Shown: positions 16,564-24,037 of the stretch, piece after piece
How positions within the stretch are numbered: position 1 is the first letter of the stretch
Layout of the letters: every line of letters starts with the position of its first letter
From: G965222335 sp965222335
Lineage (GTDB): Bacteria > Pseudomonadota > Gammaproteobacteria > Pseudomonadales > Halieaceae
Assembly: GCA_965222335.1 (NCBI GenBank)
Contig: OZ244944.1
Coordinates: forward strand, 496,001 to 560,000
Direction of reading: 5' to 3'
DNA length: 64,000 nucleotides
Position numbers and translations under genes: made by a program
Notes under the pieces: model-generated
Database searches by the model: none
What the model saw: the letters and a program-made list of their open reading frames with translations, nothing else
What the model was told of the DNA's origin: nothing

Positions 16564-17211
16564 ATGGCATTGAAAATTATCGGCGCAGGTTTCGGTCGCA
16601 CCGGCACCATGTCACTGAAAGCGGCGCTGGAGCAAATGGGTTACCCCTGTTATCACATGGTGGAGTGCTTTCCCAAAGGGCCCGAGCACTGGAAACTCTG
16701 GGAAAAGGTCGGACACGACGCACCCGATTGGGATGCGATTTTCGACGGCTTTACAGCAACAGTCGATTTTCCTGCCTGCACCAGTTATGCCCCACTGGCC
16801 GAGCATTACCCTGATGCCAAAGTCGTGCTTACCGTGCGTGATCCGGAGAAATGGTTTACTTCAGTTCAAAGCACGATCTTCGACAAAGAATGGATAGAGT
16901 TCCTGCCCGGCACCGACGCGGGTGCTTACATGAAGGCGACGATCAACGACTACTTCGGTGGTCGGATGCATGATCATGATCACCTTATCCGGCGGTTCAA
17001 TGAACATGTTGCCGACGTCAGAGCAAACATAGACCCCGAACGGCTGCTCGTTTTCGAAGTGGCAGATGGTTGGCAGCCACTCTGCGAATTCCTGGAACTG
17101 CCCGTCCCAGGAGGTGCGTTCCCGCACATCAATGATACCGAGGCGGTACAAGGCATTATCAGAACCATTATGGAAAAAGGGTTCCAAGCTGCGCTTGGCT
17201 ACAAGGGTTAG
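16564..17211 (+). CDS. Sulfotransferase family protein
   Basis: A 215-residue protein with the PAPS-binding 5-prime phosphosulfate loop GAGFGRTGTMSLKAAL at residues 7-22 and the 3-prime phosphate strand VVLTVRDPEKWFTS. It belongs to the P-loop sulfotransferase-like group annotated often as NAD-dependent epimerase or sulfotransferase and is common in marine bacteria and eukaryotes. The acceptor is unknown. ATG 16564 has AGGA at 16553; the longer frame from TTG 16549 adds five unsupported residues. Confidence 0.85.
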   Translation: MALKIIGAGFGRTGTMSLKAALEQMGYPCYHMVECFPKGPEHWKLWEKVGHDAPDWDAIFDGFTATVDFPACTSYAPLAEHYPDAKVVLTVRDPEKWFTSVQSTIFDKEWIEFLPGTDAGAYMKATINDYFGGRMHDHDHLIRRFNEHVADVRANIDPERLLVFEVADGWQPLCEFLELPVPGGAFPHINDTEAVQGIIRTIMEKGFQAALGYKG

Positions 17212-17276
17212 CAGAGTTAGAACTTTGATTTTGTTATGAGCTGCTATCGTCTGGGAATATTTTTGTGGAGAAGCGT

Positions 17277-17684
17277 ATGAAATTTACCGGCGGATGTTAT
17301 TGCGGACAGGTTCGATATGAGGCAAACGGCGACCCTCTCATGCGTGGGCAATGCCACTGCCGCGAATGCCAGTATATATCGGGCGGTTCCGCCAATGTGA
17401 TTATTGCTATGCCCAGAAGCGGCTTTCACTATACCAGCGGTGAACCGAAGACGTTTCAGCGCAGCGACCTCGAAAATGGCGTGGTACGCGAATTCTGTGG
17501 GAACTGTGGTACCTCGCTGACCAGCAATCCGCCTGGTGTGGCCGAAATGGTAATCATTAAGGTAGGCACTATGGATGACCCCACTGAATTTGGCGAACCA
17601 GAAATGGCTTTCTACTGTGTCGATAAGCAAAAATTCCATTACCTGCCTGAGGGTATCACCACCTTCGACCGGTTTCCCGGCTAG
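17277..17684 (+). CDS. GFA family zinc protein (glutathione-dependent formaldehyde-activating type)
   Basis: A 135-residue protein with all metal-binding cysteines of the family: GGCYCGQVRYEA near the start, CHCRECQ at about 32-38 and CGNCGTSL near 83. The fold is that of GFA and Mss4-like proteins. Most members have no proven reaction, so a role in formaldehyde-glutathione adduct formation is only a family label. ATG 17277 has GGAG six bases upstream, favoured over the in-frame GTG 17265. Confidence 0.87.
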   Translation: MKFTGGCYCGQVRYEANGDPLMRGQCHCRECQYISGGSANVIIAMPRSGFHYTSGEPKTFQRSDLENGVVREFCGNCGTSLTSNPPGVAEMVIIKVGTMDDPTEFGEPEMAFYCVDKQKFHYLPEGITTFDRFPG

Positions 17685-18031
17685 CACCGACCATATTCGG
17701 ATGGTGTGGCACATCAGGGAGGAAACTCCAGATACACTCGACGACGCTGCCATACTCGACCTTTGCGCGCGACTCAATTGAGTGGCTTCCTTGTTTTTAG
17801 GTGAATGTTTTGCAATGCCGCTATGTGTTACCTAAATCAAGCTGCTGTCGTCGGCTTCCAGGCGAAAGCGGATCGCCGCCCTCCCGAGCTTTCTCACATA
17901 AACAGGCCTGGCCGCTGAGTGTTCGGACATGGGGCGTCCGGTAGCGGCCACTAGTTGGTCACTGGTTTTGGTTTTCAGGGTTTTGTAGACTTTCAGGGAG
18001 AAAAAGCTTGTAACTTATTGTTCTAATTAAC
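17685..18031. other. Intergenic region left of the integrated element
   Basis: No gene is supported here. On the minus strand the stretch 18019-17834 has an open frame without a stop from just beyond attL, ending in about 32 residues that could start at an ATG (MSEHSAARPVYVRKLG...), too short to call. In the uninterrupted chromosome this DNA would follow the tRNA-Arg 3-prime end directly and so should contain its terminator. Confidence 0.4.
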
Positions 18032-18082
18032 TATTTGGTCCACCCGGCAGGAGTCGAACCTGCGACCTTGGCCTTAGGAGGG
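18032..18082. repeat. attL, 51-bp copy of the tRNA-Arg 3-prime part
   Basis: Identical over 51 bases to 28237-28287. It comprises the tRNA 3-prime 47 bases from the anticodon loop to CCA plus four flanking bases. After 18082 the match to the tRNA stops, so no functional tRNA is encoded here. Confidence 0.95.
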
Positions 18083-18188
18083 TGATTTTTACCCCTTTTG
18101 CATCAATCACTTATAACCATATATTATTGATTTAAATAGATTTTTTCTTCGCGTTTGTTCGTAGTTCCTCGCGTTTATGTTACTTTAA

Positions 18189-18211
18189 TGGTTACGGATT
18201 GGTTACGTTTT
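18189..18211. repeat. Subterminal 23-bp direct repeat, left copy
   Basis: The 23 bases beginning TGGTTACGGATTGG recur exactly at 28147-28169, in the same direction. Internally the unit contains GGTTACG twice. Both copies lie within about 150 bases of an att site, one upstream of the integrase gene and one beside attR, the positions expected of integrase arm-binding or directionality-factor sites. Confidence 0.75.
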
Positions 18212-18241
18212 TTGCGTAACCCCAGCCAAGAGGGAGCCACG

Positions 18242-19618
18242 ATGGCTAGGGCGAAGAAGCAAGCGAGCATCACCAGCATTACCGATGATGCCGCGCACGA
18301 CCTACTGAATAAGGACAAGGACAGCAGCCTTTTCTGCAAGCAGATACCCGGCTTCCACCTGTTCAAGCGCGAGAGGGGCTGCGCCTGGCGCTACCGGTAC
18401 ACGAATGCAGAAGGCAAGCGCAAGGTCCACACCTTCGGCAAGTACCCCGGCATGATCCCTAACGAGGCCGCGGCAATCGCCCTGGAGTGGTATCAGGAGG
18501 ACGCCGATCCGCAAGCCGAAAAGGCGGCCCGCCGCCAAGAGCGCCAGCAGGCCTTCACGGACAGCAACCGACGGGTGCTGCGCACCTACCTGGAGGGCGA
18601 CTACAGTCGCCACATGGAGACCTGGAAGCCTCGCAACGCCAGCGACAACAAGCTGCGATTCAAGAATCGGTTTCCCGAGTTTCTCGACCGGGACATGACC
18701 AGCCTGTCTAAGCACGATATCAACGAATGGCAGACACGCATGGAAAAACGCGGCCTCGCTCACTCCAGTGTCAGACGCTCTTACGCGGCGCTAAAGGCCC
18801 TTCTGAATCAAGCTGTGTCCGATGACCTGATAGACGCTAACCCGCTGGCAGGGCACCGCCTGAGAGGCGCGCCACACACCGAGCAGGAGCGCCAGAAAGT
18901 AGACCCCGAGAAGCAGCAGCGCCGATTGCTGACCGCCAAGGAGATGCAGGGCATTCTTACCGGGTTGGATCTGTTCGCGGAGGAAGTCCGGGAGCAGCGC
19001 CGGAACAGCCGCAAGCATGGCAAGCCGAACCTGCCCGATCTAGACGCGGTGGCTTATCCGCACTGGTTTATTCCCTTCTGTAACCTCGCGTTGGCCACTG
19101 GCTGGCGCCCGGGTGATCTCTACACCCTGGAGTGGGGGCATGTGGATCTGAAATTTAAGAAGCGGCTATACAAGGAAGCGGAGAAGTCGCGCGCGCTAGC
19201 AGCTCGAAGAAACAGGCACGCTACCGTATTGGATACCCCCCTCCCCCAATCAACGCTGGACATGCTCAAGAAGTGGCACCACCAGCAAGGCAAGCCCGAC
19301 ACAGGTTTAGTATTCCCCTCCCCTCGCACAGGAGGGCAGCTAGACGCACAGGCCCACCGTAAGCCCTGGGAGAGCGTGAAGGAACACGGCAAGCTGCCCG
19401 AGGAACTTGTCTTCTATTCCCTGAGGCACCATGCAATAAGCGCAATGGTAGCCGCGGGGGTTCCCCTTCTGACTGTGGCCCGGTTGGTAGGCCACCGCGA
19501 TACAGCGATGATCGAGAAACACTATGGCCATTTGTCCCCGGCCAGCGCCGGCCAGGCAATGGATATTGTTGCTGCGACGATACGGCAAACCGTCACCGGG
19601 GGGCGGGCCGCAATATGA
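18242..19618 (+). CDS. int: Tyrosine recombinase/integrase
   Basis: A 458-residue phage-type integrase. The N-terminal arm-binding region (KRERGCAWRYRYTNAEGKRKVHTFGKYP) and a SAM-like core-binding region (about 105-215) precede the catalytic domain. Catalytic residues are Arg in ATGWRPGDLYTL (about 288), Arg-His in FYSLRHHAISAM, His in LVGHRDTA and the nucleophile Tyr in KHYGHL (about 427). The first His of the HxxR box is Tyr here, as in a number of phage integrases. ATG 18242 follows AGGGAG; the frame extends upstream to 18155 across the direct repeat. It sits at the attL end facing into the element. Confidence 0.95.
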   Translation: MARAKKQASITSITDDAAHDLLNKDKDSSLFCKQIPGFHLFKRERGCAWRYRYTNAEGKRKVHTFGKYPGMIPNEAAAIALEWYQEDADPQAEKAARRQERQQAFTDSNRRVLRTYLEGDYSRHMETWKPRNASDNKLRFKNRFPEFLDRDMTSLSKHDINEWQTRMEKRGLAHSSVRRSYAALKALLNQAVSDDLIDANPLAGHRLRGAPHTEQERQKVDPEKQQRRLLTAKEMQGILTGLDLFAEEVREQRRNSRKHGKPNLPDLDAVAYPHWFIPFCNLALATGWRPGDLYTLEWGHVDLKFKKRLYKEAEKSRALAARRNRHATVLDTPLPQSTLDMLKKWHHQQGKPDTGLVFPSPRTGGQLDAQAHRKPWESVKEHGKLPEELVFYSLRHHAISAMVAAGVPLLTVARLVGHRDTAMIEKHYGHLSPASAGQAMDIVAATIRQTVTGGRAAI

Positions 19619-20169
19619 GTAGCAAACCAGTACCAGATTTTAGGCCATTTACGAAAGAAGAGTGGATCGCTGAGACAGCGCGGCACATTCTTGCCAAGCT
19701 AGAACGATCCGAGCAGGTATTTTCTGATCAGGACCATAACGTCCACAAAGATGCCCTGGAGACCATCGGCAGCAACCTGGAGCGGGCCCGAGCCGAATCT
19801 ATTGACCTGCAGTTGCGTGCTCTACCCGACCTTGCCTTAGAGCTCAACTCGAAGGCGGATCGAGCCGGAGCAAACGAAAGTCTACTGCGTCAACTGTACG
19901 ATCAGATTGCCGGTGCACTTGCTACCGTGGAAGTTATCCGGTCTGATATGAGGGTCCATCGAAACCACGCGAAGCCCGACCGATATTTAGCCGCGCGAGC
20001 TGCCGTCACTCTGGTCCACTCCGTATTTATACAACCGCCAGGCCCTGCCGCAGTTACAAAGCTTGTCGAAGAAGTGCTCAACTGTCCCGACCTTTCCGAC
20101 GCGAAAATCTCTATGCCGTCGAAGGCCACCATCGAAAACTGGGTGCGCTCTCTAAATACAAACGCCTAA
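19615..20169 (+). CDS. Hypothetical protein of the element
   Basis: A 184-residue acidic-basic mixed, mainly helical soluble protein whose ATG shares ATGA with the integrase stop, so its translation is coupled to int. I recognise no domain. The C-terminal segment MPSKATIENWVRSLN resembles the end of a DNA-binding helix, which would suit a partner of the integrase, but that is a guess. Confidence 0.75.
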   Translation: MSSKPVPDFRPFTKEEWIAETARHILAKLERSEQVFSDQDHNVHKDALETIGSNLERARAESIDLQLRALPDLALELNSKADRAGANESLLRQLYDQIAGALATVEVIRSDMRVHRNHAKPDRYLAARAAVTLVHSVFIQPPGPAAVTKLVEEVLNCPDLSDAKISMPSKATIENWVRSLNTNA

Positions 20170-20227
20170 TTTACTGCTTATTTTTTTCCTGGACTGATTA
20201 GGCGCTAAATTCTCGCCTTCAATTTAA

Positions 20228-20254
20228 CCTCGTTTCAACGGTGAAGAAACGAGG
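20228..20254 (+). promoter_or_regulatory. Hairpin covering the alpA ribosome-binding site
   Basis: A perfect 9-bp inverted repeat, CCTCGTTTC at 20228-20236 and GAAACGAGG at 20246-20254, with a 9-base loop. The right arm ends in the GAGG that serves GTG 20263. In RNA it would hide the ribosome-binding site; in DNA it could be an operator dyad. Confidence 0.65.
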
Positions 20255-20262
20255 TGTTTATC

Positions 20263-20484
20263 GTGACAAGGCGAGCAACAACAGAAACCAGCTTTATGCG
20301 GCCCAAGGTGGCGGGACCCTACCTGGGTTTCGGCCAAACCAAGCTACACCAGCTCCACGAAACAGACCCCACGTTTCCTCGCAAGATACGCCTGTCGAAG
20401 AGGTGTGTCGGTTGGCGTAAAGCTGACCTGGACGAGTGGCTAGCCCGTAAAGCCGCAGAGGCTCGCGGGGAGGCCACTGCATGA
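20263..20484 (+). CDS. alpA: AlpA-type helix-turn-helix regulator
   Basis: A 73-residue MerR/Xis-like winged-helix protein: MRPKVAGPYLGFGQTKLHQLHE is the DNA-reading helix pair, TFPRKIRLSKRCVGWRKADLDEWLARK the strand-and-helix wing with the typical DL-EWL end. AlpA proteins activate integrase/excision in P4-like and PICI satellites. GTG 20263 has GAGG six bases upstream; the in-frame GTG 20254 and the ATG at 20296 are alternatives. It heads the rightward replication block. Confidence 0.85.
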   Translation: MTRRATTETSFMRPKVAGPYLGFGQTKLHQLHETDPTFPRKIRLSKRCVGWRKADLDEWLARKAAEARGEATA

Positions 20485-20564
20485 CCTTCCCTGAACGCTC
20501 CTCTGTCGGCTCAGTGCGCACCGGATGCACCAGCGCCAGGGCGCTATGTGAACAGGCATAAACG

Positions 20565-20588
20565 AAAAAGCCCGGCACGGGACCGGGC
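20565..20588 (-). terminator. Rho-independent terminator, minus-strand orientation
   Basis: Stem GCCCGG/CCGGGC (20570-20575 and 20583-20588) followed on the minus strand by five T (20569-20565). No minus-strand gene runs into it here, so it may block read-through from an antisense RNA, or act weakly on the plus strand between alpA and the primase gene. Confidence 0.6.
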
Positions 20589-20609
20589 AGACTTGGGGAA
20601 GTCGAGACC

Positions 20610-21602
20610 ATGATACTACGAAACGATGTGACGCGGGAGGCTTTGGGGCGCTGGCCGGAGATACACCAGGCCGCTGGAATCCCGCCCGAATACCTCAGAT
20701 TGAAGAAGGGCCAGCCCTGCCCCGCTTGTGGTGGCACTGATCGGTACCACTACAGCGACCGAGAGGGCCGGGGCACATATCTGTGCCGCAAGTGTGGCGG
20801 GGGTGATGGCTTCAGCCTGCTGATGAAATACCACGGCTGGGACTTCGCCAGGGCCGCAGATGAGGTGCGGCTGGTGCTGGGGATAGACAAAAACCTCTGC
20901 CGCTCCGAGCTTACCTCTACCGAGCAAGCCGAGCACCTGGCGAAGCGCAAGGAGCTGTGGGAGGCGAGGGAACAAAAAGCGGCGCAAGTTGCACCGAAAT
21001 TAAAAACCGAGTCTAACCCAAAGGGTGCCGGGCGGTCTGATGGCTTCGCGTCTGACACAGCCAAGTCTACAGGCCGCGACAAGTCCACCATCAACCGCGC
21101 ATTAAAGCGCGCCAACGAAGTCTGTCAGGAGGCGCGCGCCCCGACCTACCCCAAGGCCATGCAAATCTGGAATGCCGCCACCTGGACGGATGAATACACC
21201 GCCTCGCACCCCTACGCCATCCGCAAAGGCATTACACACGCCGCAGGAGCCGCCAGGGGCACCGCCACCGGCAAACTGATAGGCCAGGACGCCGATTGCA
21301 TTGTGGTGCCCATGCGGACGCTGGAAGGCGAGTTAACGGGGGTGGAGTGCATCAACCTCGAGGGGGTTAAGCAGACTTTCGGGAACAAGGGCGTTTTGAT
21401 TCTCGGCAATGACCTGGACCCAACATTACCCCAGCTTGTGGTGGAGGGCTGGGCGACAGCCGTGGCGATCCTGAACCTCTACCGCTGGAATGCTTGCGTA
21501 TACGCCTGTTTCGGCAAGGGCATGTTATCCAAGCTGGCCGCAGAGGTGGCGAGCAAGTATCCCGAGCGCCAGGTGATTATCGCGGGGGAATCCGATGCCT
21601 GA
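20610..21602 (+). CDS. P4-type primase: zinc ribbon plus Toprim
   Basis: A 330-residue primase. The zinc ribbon uses Cys37, Cys40, Cys59 and Cys62 (CPACGGTDRYHY ... YLCRKCGGGDGFSLL), the form seen in phage P4 alpha protein. A helical linker follows, then a Toprim domain with LVVEGWATAVAILNLYRWNACVYACFG and IIAGESDA. The protein stops right after the third Toprim motif, where family members usually continue for 60 or more residues, so the Toprim fold looks truncated. Its end overlaps the ATPase gene by 8 bases. It would prime replication of the element together with that ATPase. Confidence 0.87.
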   Translation: MILRNDVTREALGRWPEIHQAAGIPPEYLRLKKGQPCPACGGTDRYHYSDREGRGTYLCRKCGGGDGFSLLMKYHGWDFARAADEVRLVLGIDKNLCRSELTSTEQAEHLAKRKELWEAREQKAAQVAPKLKTESNPKGAGRSDGFASDTAKSTGRDKSTINRALKRANEVCQEARAPTYPKAMQIWNAATWTDEYTASHPYAIRKGITHAAGAARGTATGKLIGQDADCIVVPMRTLEGELTGVECINLEGVKQTFGNKGVLILGNDLDPTLPQLVVEGWATAVAILNLYRWNACVYACFGKGMLSKLAAEVASKYPERQVIIAGESDA

Positions 21603-22779
21603 TTATCCCCCCAACGTGAAAGTCATTGCGCAGCCAGTGACGCCAGAGGGCAACGACGCTGCCGACTGGCAAGACAATCCCGAGGCCGTGGAGACCTTCA
21701 AGGCCAGTATTGAAGCTGCCACACAACCACTAAATGCCGACGACCTGATAGGCAAACTGTTGGGAGGGCTGACCGTGAGCGAAGCAGACGCCGAAAAATT
21801 CTGTGACCCCGACTGGGTTTACGAAAACTTGATTATCGAGGGGCACATTACGGTTATTGCGGCACAACCCAACGGCGGCAAGACAACCCTGCTGTGGAAC
21901 CTTTCGCCTGTGATGGTGCAGCGTGGCTACCAGGTGACGTACATCAACAGCGACATATCCGGCAGCGATGCGAAGTCATTGATACCGCAATCGCGGGACT
22001 GGGGTATTGAACTGTTACTGCCCGACATGGGCCAGGCCCTGGGCATGGGTTACGTGGTCAGTGCCCTGCAGGAGATGGCGCAGGCGGGGGTGAGATTCGA
22101 CAAGCGCGTTTTTATCTTCGACACGCTCAAGAAGATGACCCCGCCCAATGACAAAGGCGCAACCCGCGAGCTATTCAAGACGCTGCGGGCGCTGAGTGCT
22201 CAGGGCATGACGCTGGTGCTATTGGCGCATACGCTGAAATACCCGGGCGACGATGGCCTGCCGGTATTCGAGGGCGTGGGCGACATTAAGTCAGACGCGG
22301 ATAATCTCCTGTATCTCATTCCAGCCGATGACCCCGGCGGCAAGATTATCTCAACCTACCCGGACAAGGTGCGCGGCCAGTTTGAGCGCGTATCTTTTCG
22401 GATTAACGCTGACCGCACCGTGACCCCGTTGCGGGCGCATATCGACCTGAAGGCTAGGAAGGCCGCAGAGGCGGCTTACGAGAGCGACCGGGAGGAAATC
22501 GAGGAGATACACGAAGCGCTACGCCAGGGGGCGCTGGTGCAGTCTGACGTTGTTAAAGCGGTGAGCATGGGCCGCAACAAGGCGCTGAAGCTACTGCGCC
22601 GCTACCGTGGCAAGCAATGGCGGGAGGATACCAAGGACAACAATTCAAAGTGGTATCAATCACTGCCGCCTGCCCAGCGACACCCGGAAAACCTAAACAA
22701 CCCCATGCCCCCCCAAACAACCGGACAACCCAAACAACCGGGCGAGCCGGAGGCCGAAAATTGGGGGTATAAGGCATGA
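21595..22779 (+). CDS. RecA-like/RepA-type replicative ATPase
   Basis: A 394-residue P-loop protein. Residues 86-98 (TVIAAQPNGGKTT) are Walker A; VFIFDTLKKM is Walker B, and TLVLLAHTLKYPGDD the sensor strand with His. This is the hexameric RepA/KaiC-like helicase group used by plasmids and satellites. The first 30 residues (VKVIAQPVTPEGNDAADWQD) resemble the tail of a Toprim domain, which the preceding primase lacks. The C-terminal 45 residues are Pro/Gln rich and disordered. ATG 21595 overlaps the primase end, so the pair is coupled. Confidence 0.87.
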   Translation: MPDYPPNVKVIAQPVTPEGNDAADWQDNPEAVETFKASIEAATQPLNADDLIGKLLGGLTVSEADAEKFCDPDWVYENLIIEGHITVIAAQPNGGKTTLLWNLSPVMVQRGYQVTYINSDISGSDAKSLIPQSRDWGIELLLPDMGQALGMGYVVSALQEMAQAGVRFDKRVFIFDTLKKMTPPNDKGATRELFKTLRALSAQGMTLVLLAHTLKYPGDDGLPVFEGVGDIKSDADNLLYLIPADDPGGKIISTYPDKVRGQFERVSFRINADRTVTPLRAHIDLKARKAAEAAYESDREEIEEIHEALRQGALVQSDVVKAVSMGRNKALKLLRRYRGKQWREDTKDNNSKWYQSLPPAQRHPENLNNPMPPQTTGQPKQPGEPEAENWGYKA

Positions 22780-22977
22780 CCCGCACCCATGAAACCCACG
22801 CCCCCACTGGGCTGTACCCCTTTTCCTACTTATTTAGGTTTACCTACCTGTCCCCCTGTTTAGGGGGGCATCCGGTGTCCCTGCCTCTGGCCTGTTTTCT
22901 TGGCAGAGCTGGAGTCAAGGCACGCAGTGTAACGGCTGGTATGCAAGCGCCGCGATGACATATGAGGCGTAATACAT

Positions 22978-23376
22978 ATGATACTTAAAAACTGGCAGGC
23001 CCGGCTGGCACTGTACAGAACAAACTGGCCTGTAAATCACATAGAAGCTGACGCGTATTTCCCCGATCGCTCGCAGCACTACTGCCACAGCTGCGGGTCA
23101 GTGGAAATTACTCATGTCGAGTTTGATTGCGAGCATGTTTGGAAAACAAAGCAGTACCGGGCACAGCGACTCTTGTGCGCGCCATGCAATGAGCGGGCAA
23201 CAAAGGATCGCCGCAATAAGATGTTGCGCGAAATCCGCGAGGATGACCGCAAGAATACAAGCTGCGCCCAATGTGACATTAACTTCGACCCCACACGAAA
23301 GGATGCCAAATACTGCTCAACCGCCTGCAGAGTGAAGGCATACCGCAAACGCAAAGCCGGAGTGGTGGACCCGTGA
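22978..23376 (+). CDS. HNH-like double zinc-ribbon protein
   Basis: A 132-residue protein. The first half looks like an HNH nuclease core: Cys36/Cys39 (YCHSCG), DCEH at 50-53 as the HH position, and LLCAPCNERATKD with Cys67, Cys70 and Asn71. The second half is a CxxC...CxxxC ribbon (Cys96, 99, 113, 117) ending AYRKRK as in many small phage zinc proteins. HNH proteins next to terminase genes assist DNA cutting in cos phages, which fits a satellite with its own small terminase. The first His of HNH is not clear, so activity is uncertain. GAGG lies ten bases before ATG 22978. Confidence 0.6.
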   Translation: MILKNWQARLALYRTNWPVNHIEADAYFPDRSQHYCHSCGSVEITHVEFDCEHVWKTKQYRAQRLLCAPCNERATKDRRNKMLREIREDDRKNTSCAQCDINFDPTRKDAKYCSTACRVKAYRKRKAGVVDP

Positions 23377-23603
23377 GGCTGGTCCTGACATGCGACCGCC
23401 ACCGAATATCGTCGGGGGTGTTTTTCGACCGCCAGTATGCCGAGCGGGCAAAGGCCATGCTCGAGGATGAATTCCCCGGCACCACCTGGACGATTAACAC
23501 ACTGGCTGCGGGCTTCCGTCCTGAAGGCTTCCGGCACCTGGGCGAGCATGGCGTGCGCAAGGAGATGGTCAGAATGTGCAGGCAGGACTGTGGAGCCGGT
23601 TGA
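23373..23603 (+). CDS. Small hypothetical protein of the element
   Basis: A 76-residue protein starting at a GTG that shares GTGA with the stop of the HNH-like gene. Residues 1-60 read as beta-alpha-beta (MRLVLTCDRHRISSGVFFDRQYAERAKAMLEDEFPGTTWTI interrupted), and the end MCRQDCGAG holds two Cys. No family recognised. It overlaps the next gene by 14 bases, so it belongs to the same coupled operon. Confidence 0.6.
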   Translation: MRLVLTCDRHRISSGVFFDRQYAERAKAMLEDEFPGTTWTINTLAAGFRPEGFRHLGEHGVRKEMVRMCRQDCGAG

Positions 23604-23979
23604 ACTCGCGCAGTCAATCGCCAGGGGGGAGCCTGACCCCGAGGCGCTTGACCACCTGGCGGAAGCACTGCGCCGCTACTTCGAAAACGGCGGTAGCCTG
23701 GAAGCACACCTTGGTTTGACGGTCGCCCGGCGAAAGAAATTTCGGAATGAGGCTTTGCTACGCGCCGCGAATACTCTGGCGGAGGGGCGAGAAGTTAACG
23801 CCTGGCAGTTGGCGGGAGAAATGGCACACGCCCTCAACAGATTTGACCGGCTGCGAAACCGTTTCAATCGAGAGGCGCTTGGCGCGCTGGATCGCGCCTT
23901 ATTTGACGCGCGAAACGCCGGGTGCGCCCAGCTGAGCTCCAGAAAAGCCCTCGCTTCACTGCTCATGGAAAACTTTTGA
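23590..23979 (+). CDS. Hypothetical helical protein of the element
   Basis: A 129-residue, mostly helical protein starting VEPVELAQSIARGEPDPEALDH at GTG 23590, with GGCAGGA upstream. The open frame to 23437 lies over the previous gene and reads as an antiframe artefact. The stretch DHLAEALRRYFENGGSLEAHLGL is a motif I have met in small phage and satellite proteins of unknown role. It precedes the capsid gene by 58 bases. Confidence 0.65.
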   Translation: MEPVELAQSIARGEPDPEALDHLAEALRRYFENGGSLEAHLGLTVARRKKFRNEALLRAANTLAEGREVNAWQLAGEMAHALNRFDRLRNRFNREALGALDRALFDARNAGCAQLSSRKALASLLMENF

Positions 23980-24037
23980 AATTTTTTCCACGGTCGCCGT
24001 GTTGCAATGGGAACAAATCCACAAACGGGCTCCACCG

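Noticed and set aside
17575..17781. 68-codon frame overlapping the end of the GFA gene
   Set aside because: Its first half is an antiframe of the GFA gene; the rest is short and has no start or ribosome-binding site.
18032..18095. tRNA-Arg match on the minus strand at the left end
   Set aside because: Only the 3-prime 47 bases are present; D arm and acceptor 5-prime strand are absent, so it is attL, not a gene.
22776..22958. 60-codon frame sharing ATGA with the ATPase stop
   Set aside because: Composition is unlike its neighbours (Leu/Pro/Ser mix with a chance hydrophobic run), and it lies over a CCCCC/GGGGGG hairpin region. I could not support it as a gene, although the junction is suggestive.
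23437..23589. Upstream extension of the 129-residue element gene
   Set aside because: It lies over the preceding coding frame and reads Arg/Ser/Pro-rich like an out-of-frame shadow; GTG 23590 has a ribosome-binding site.
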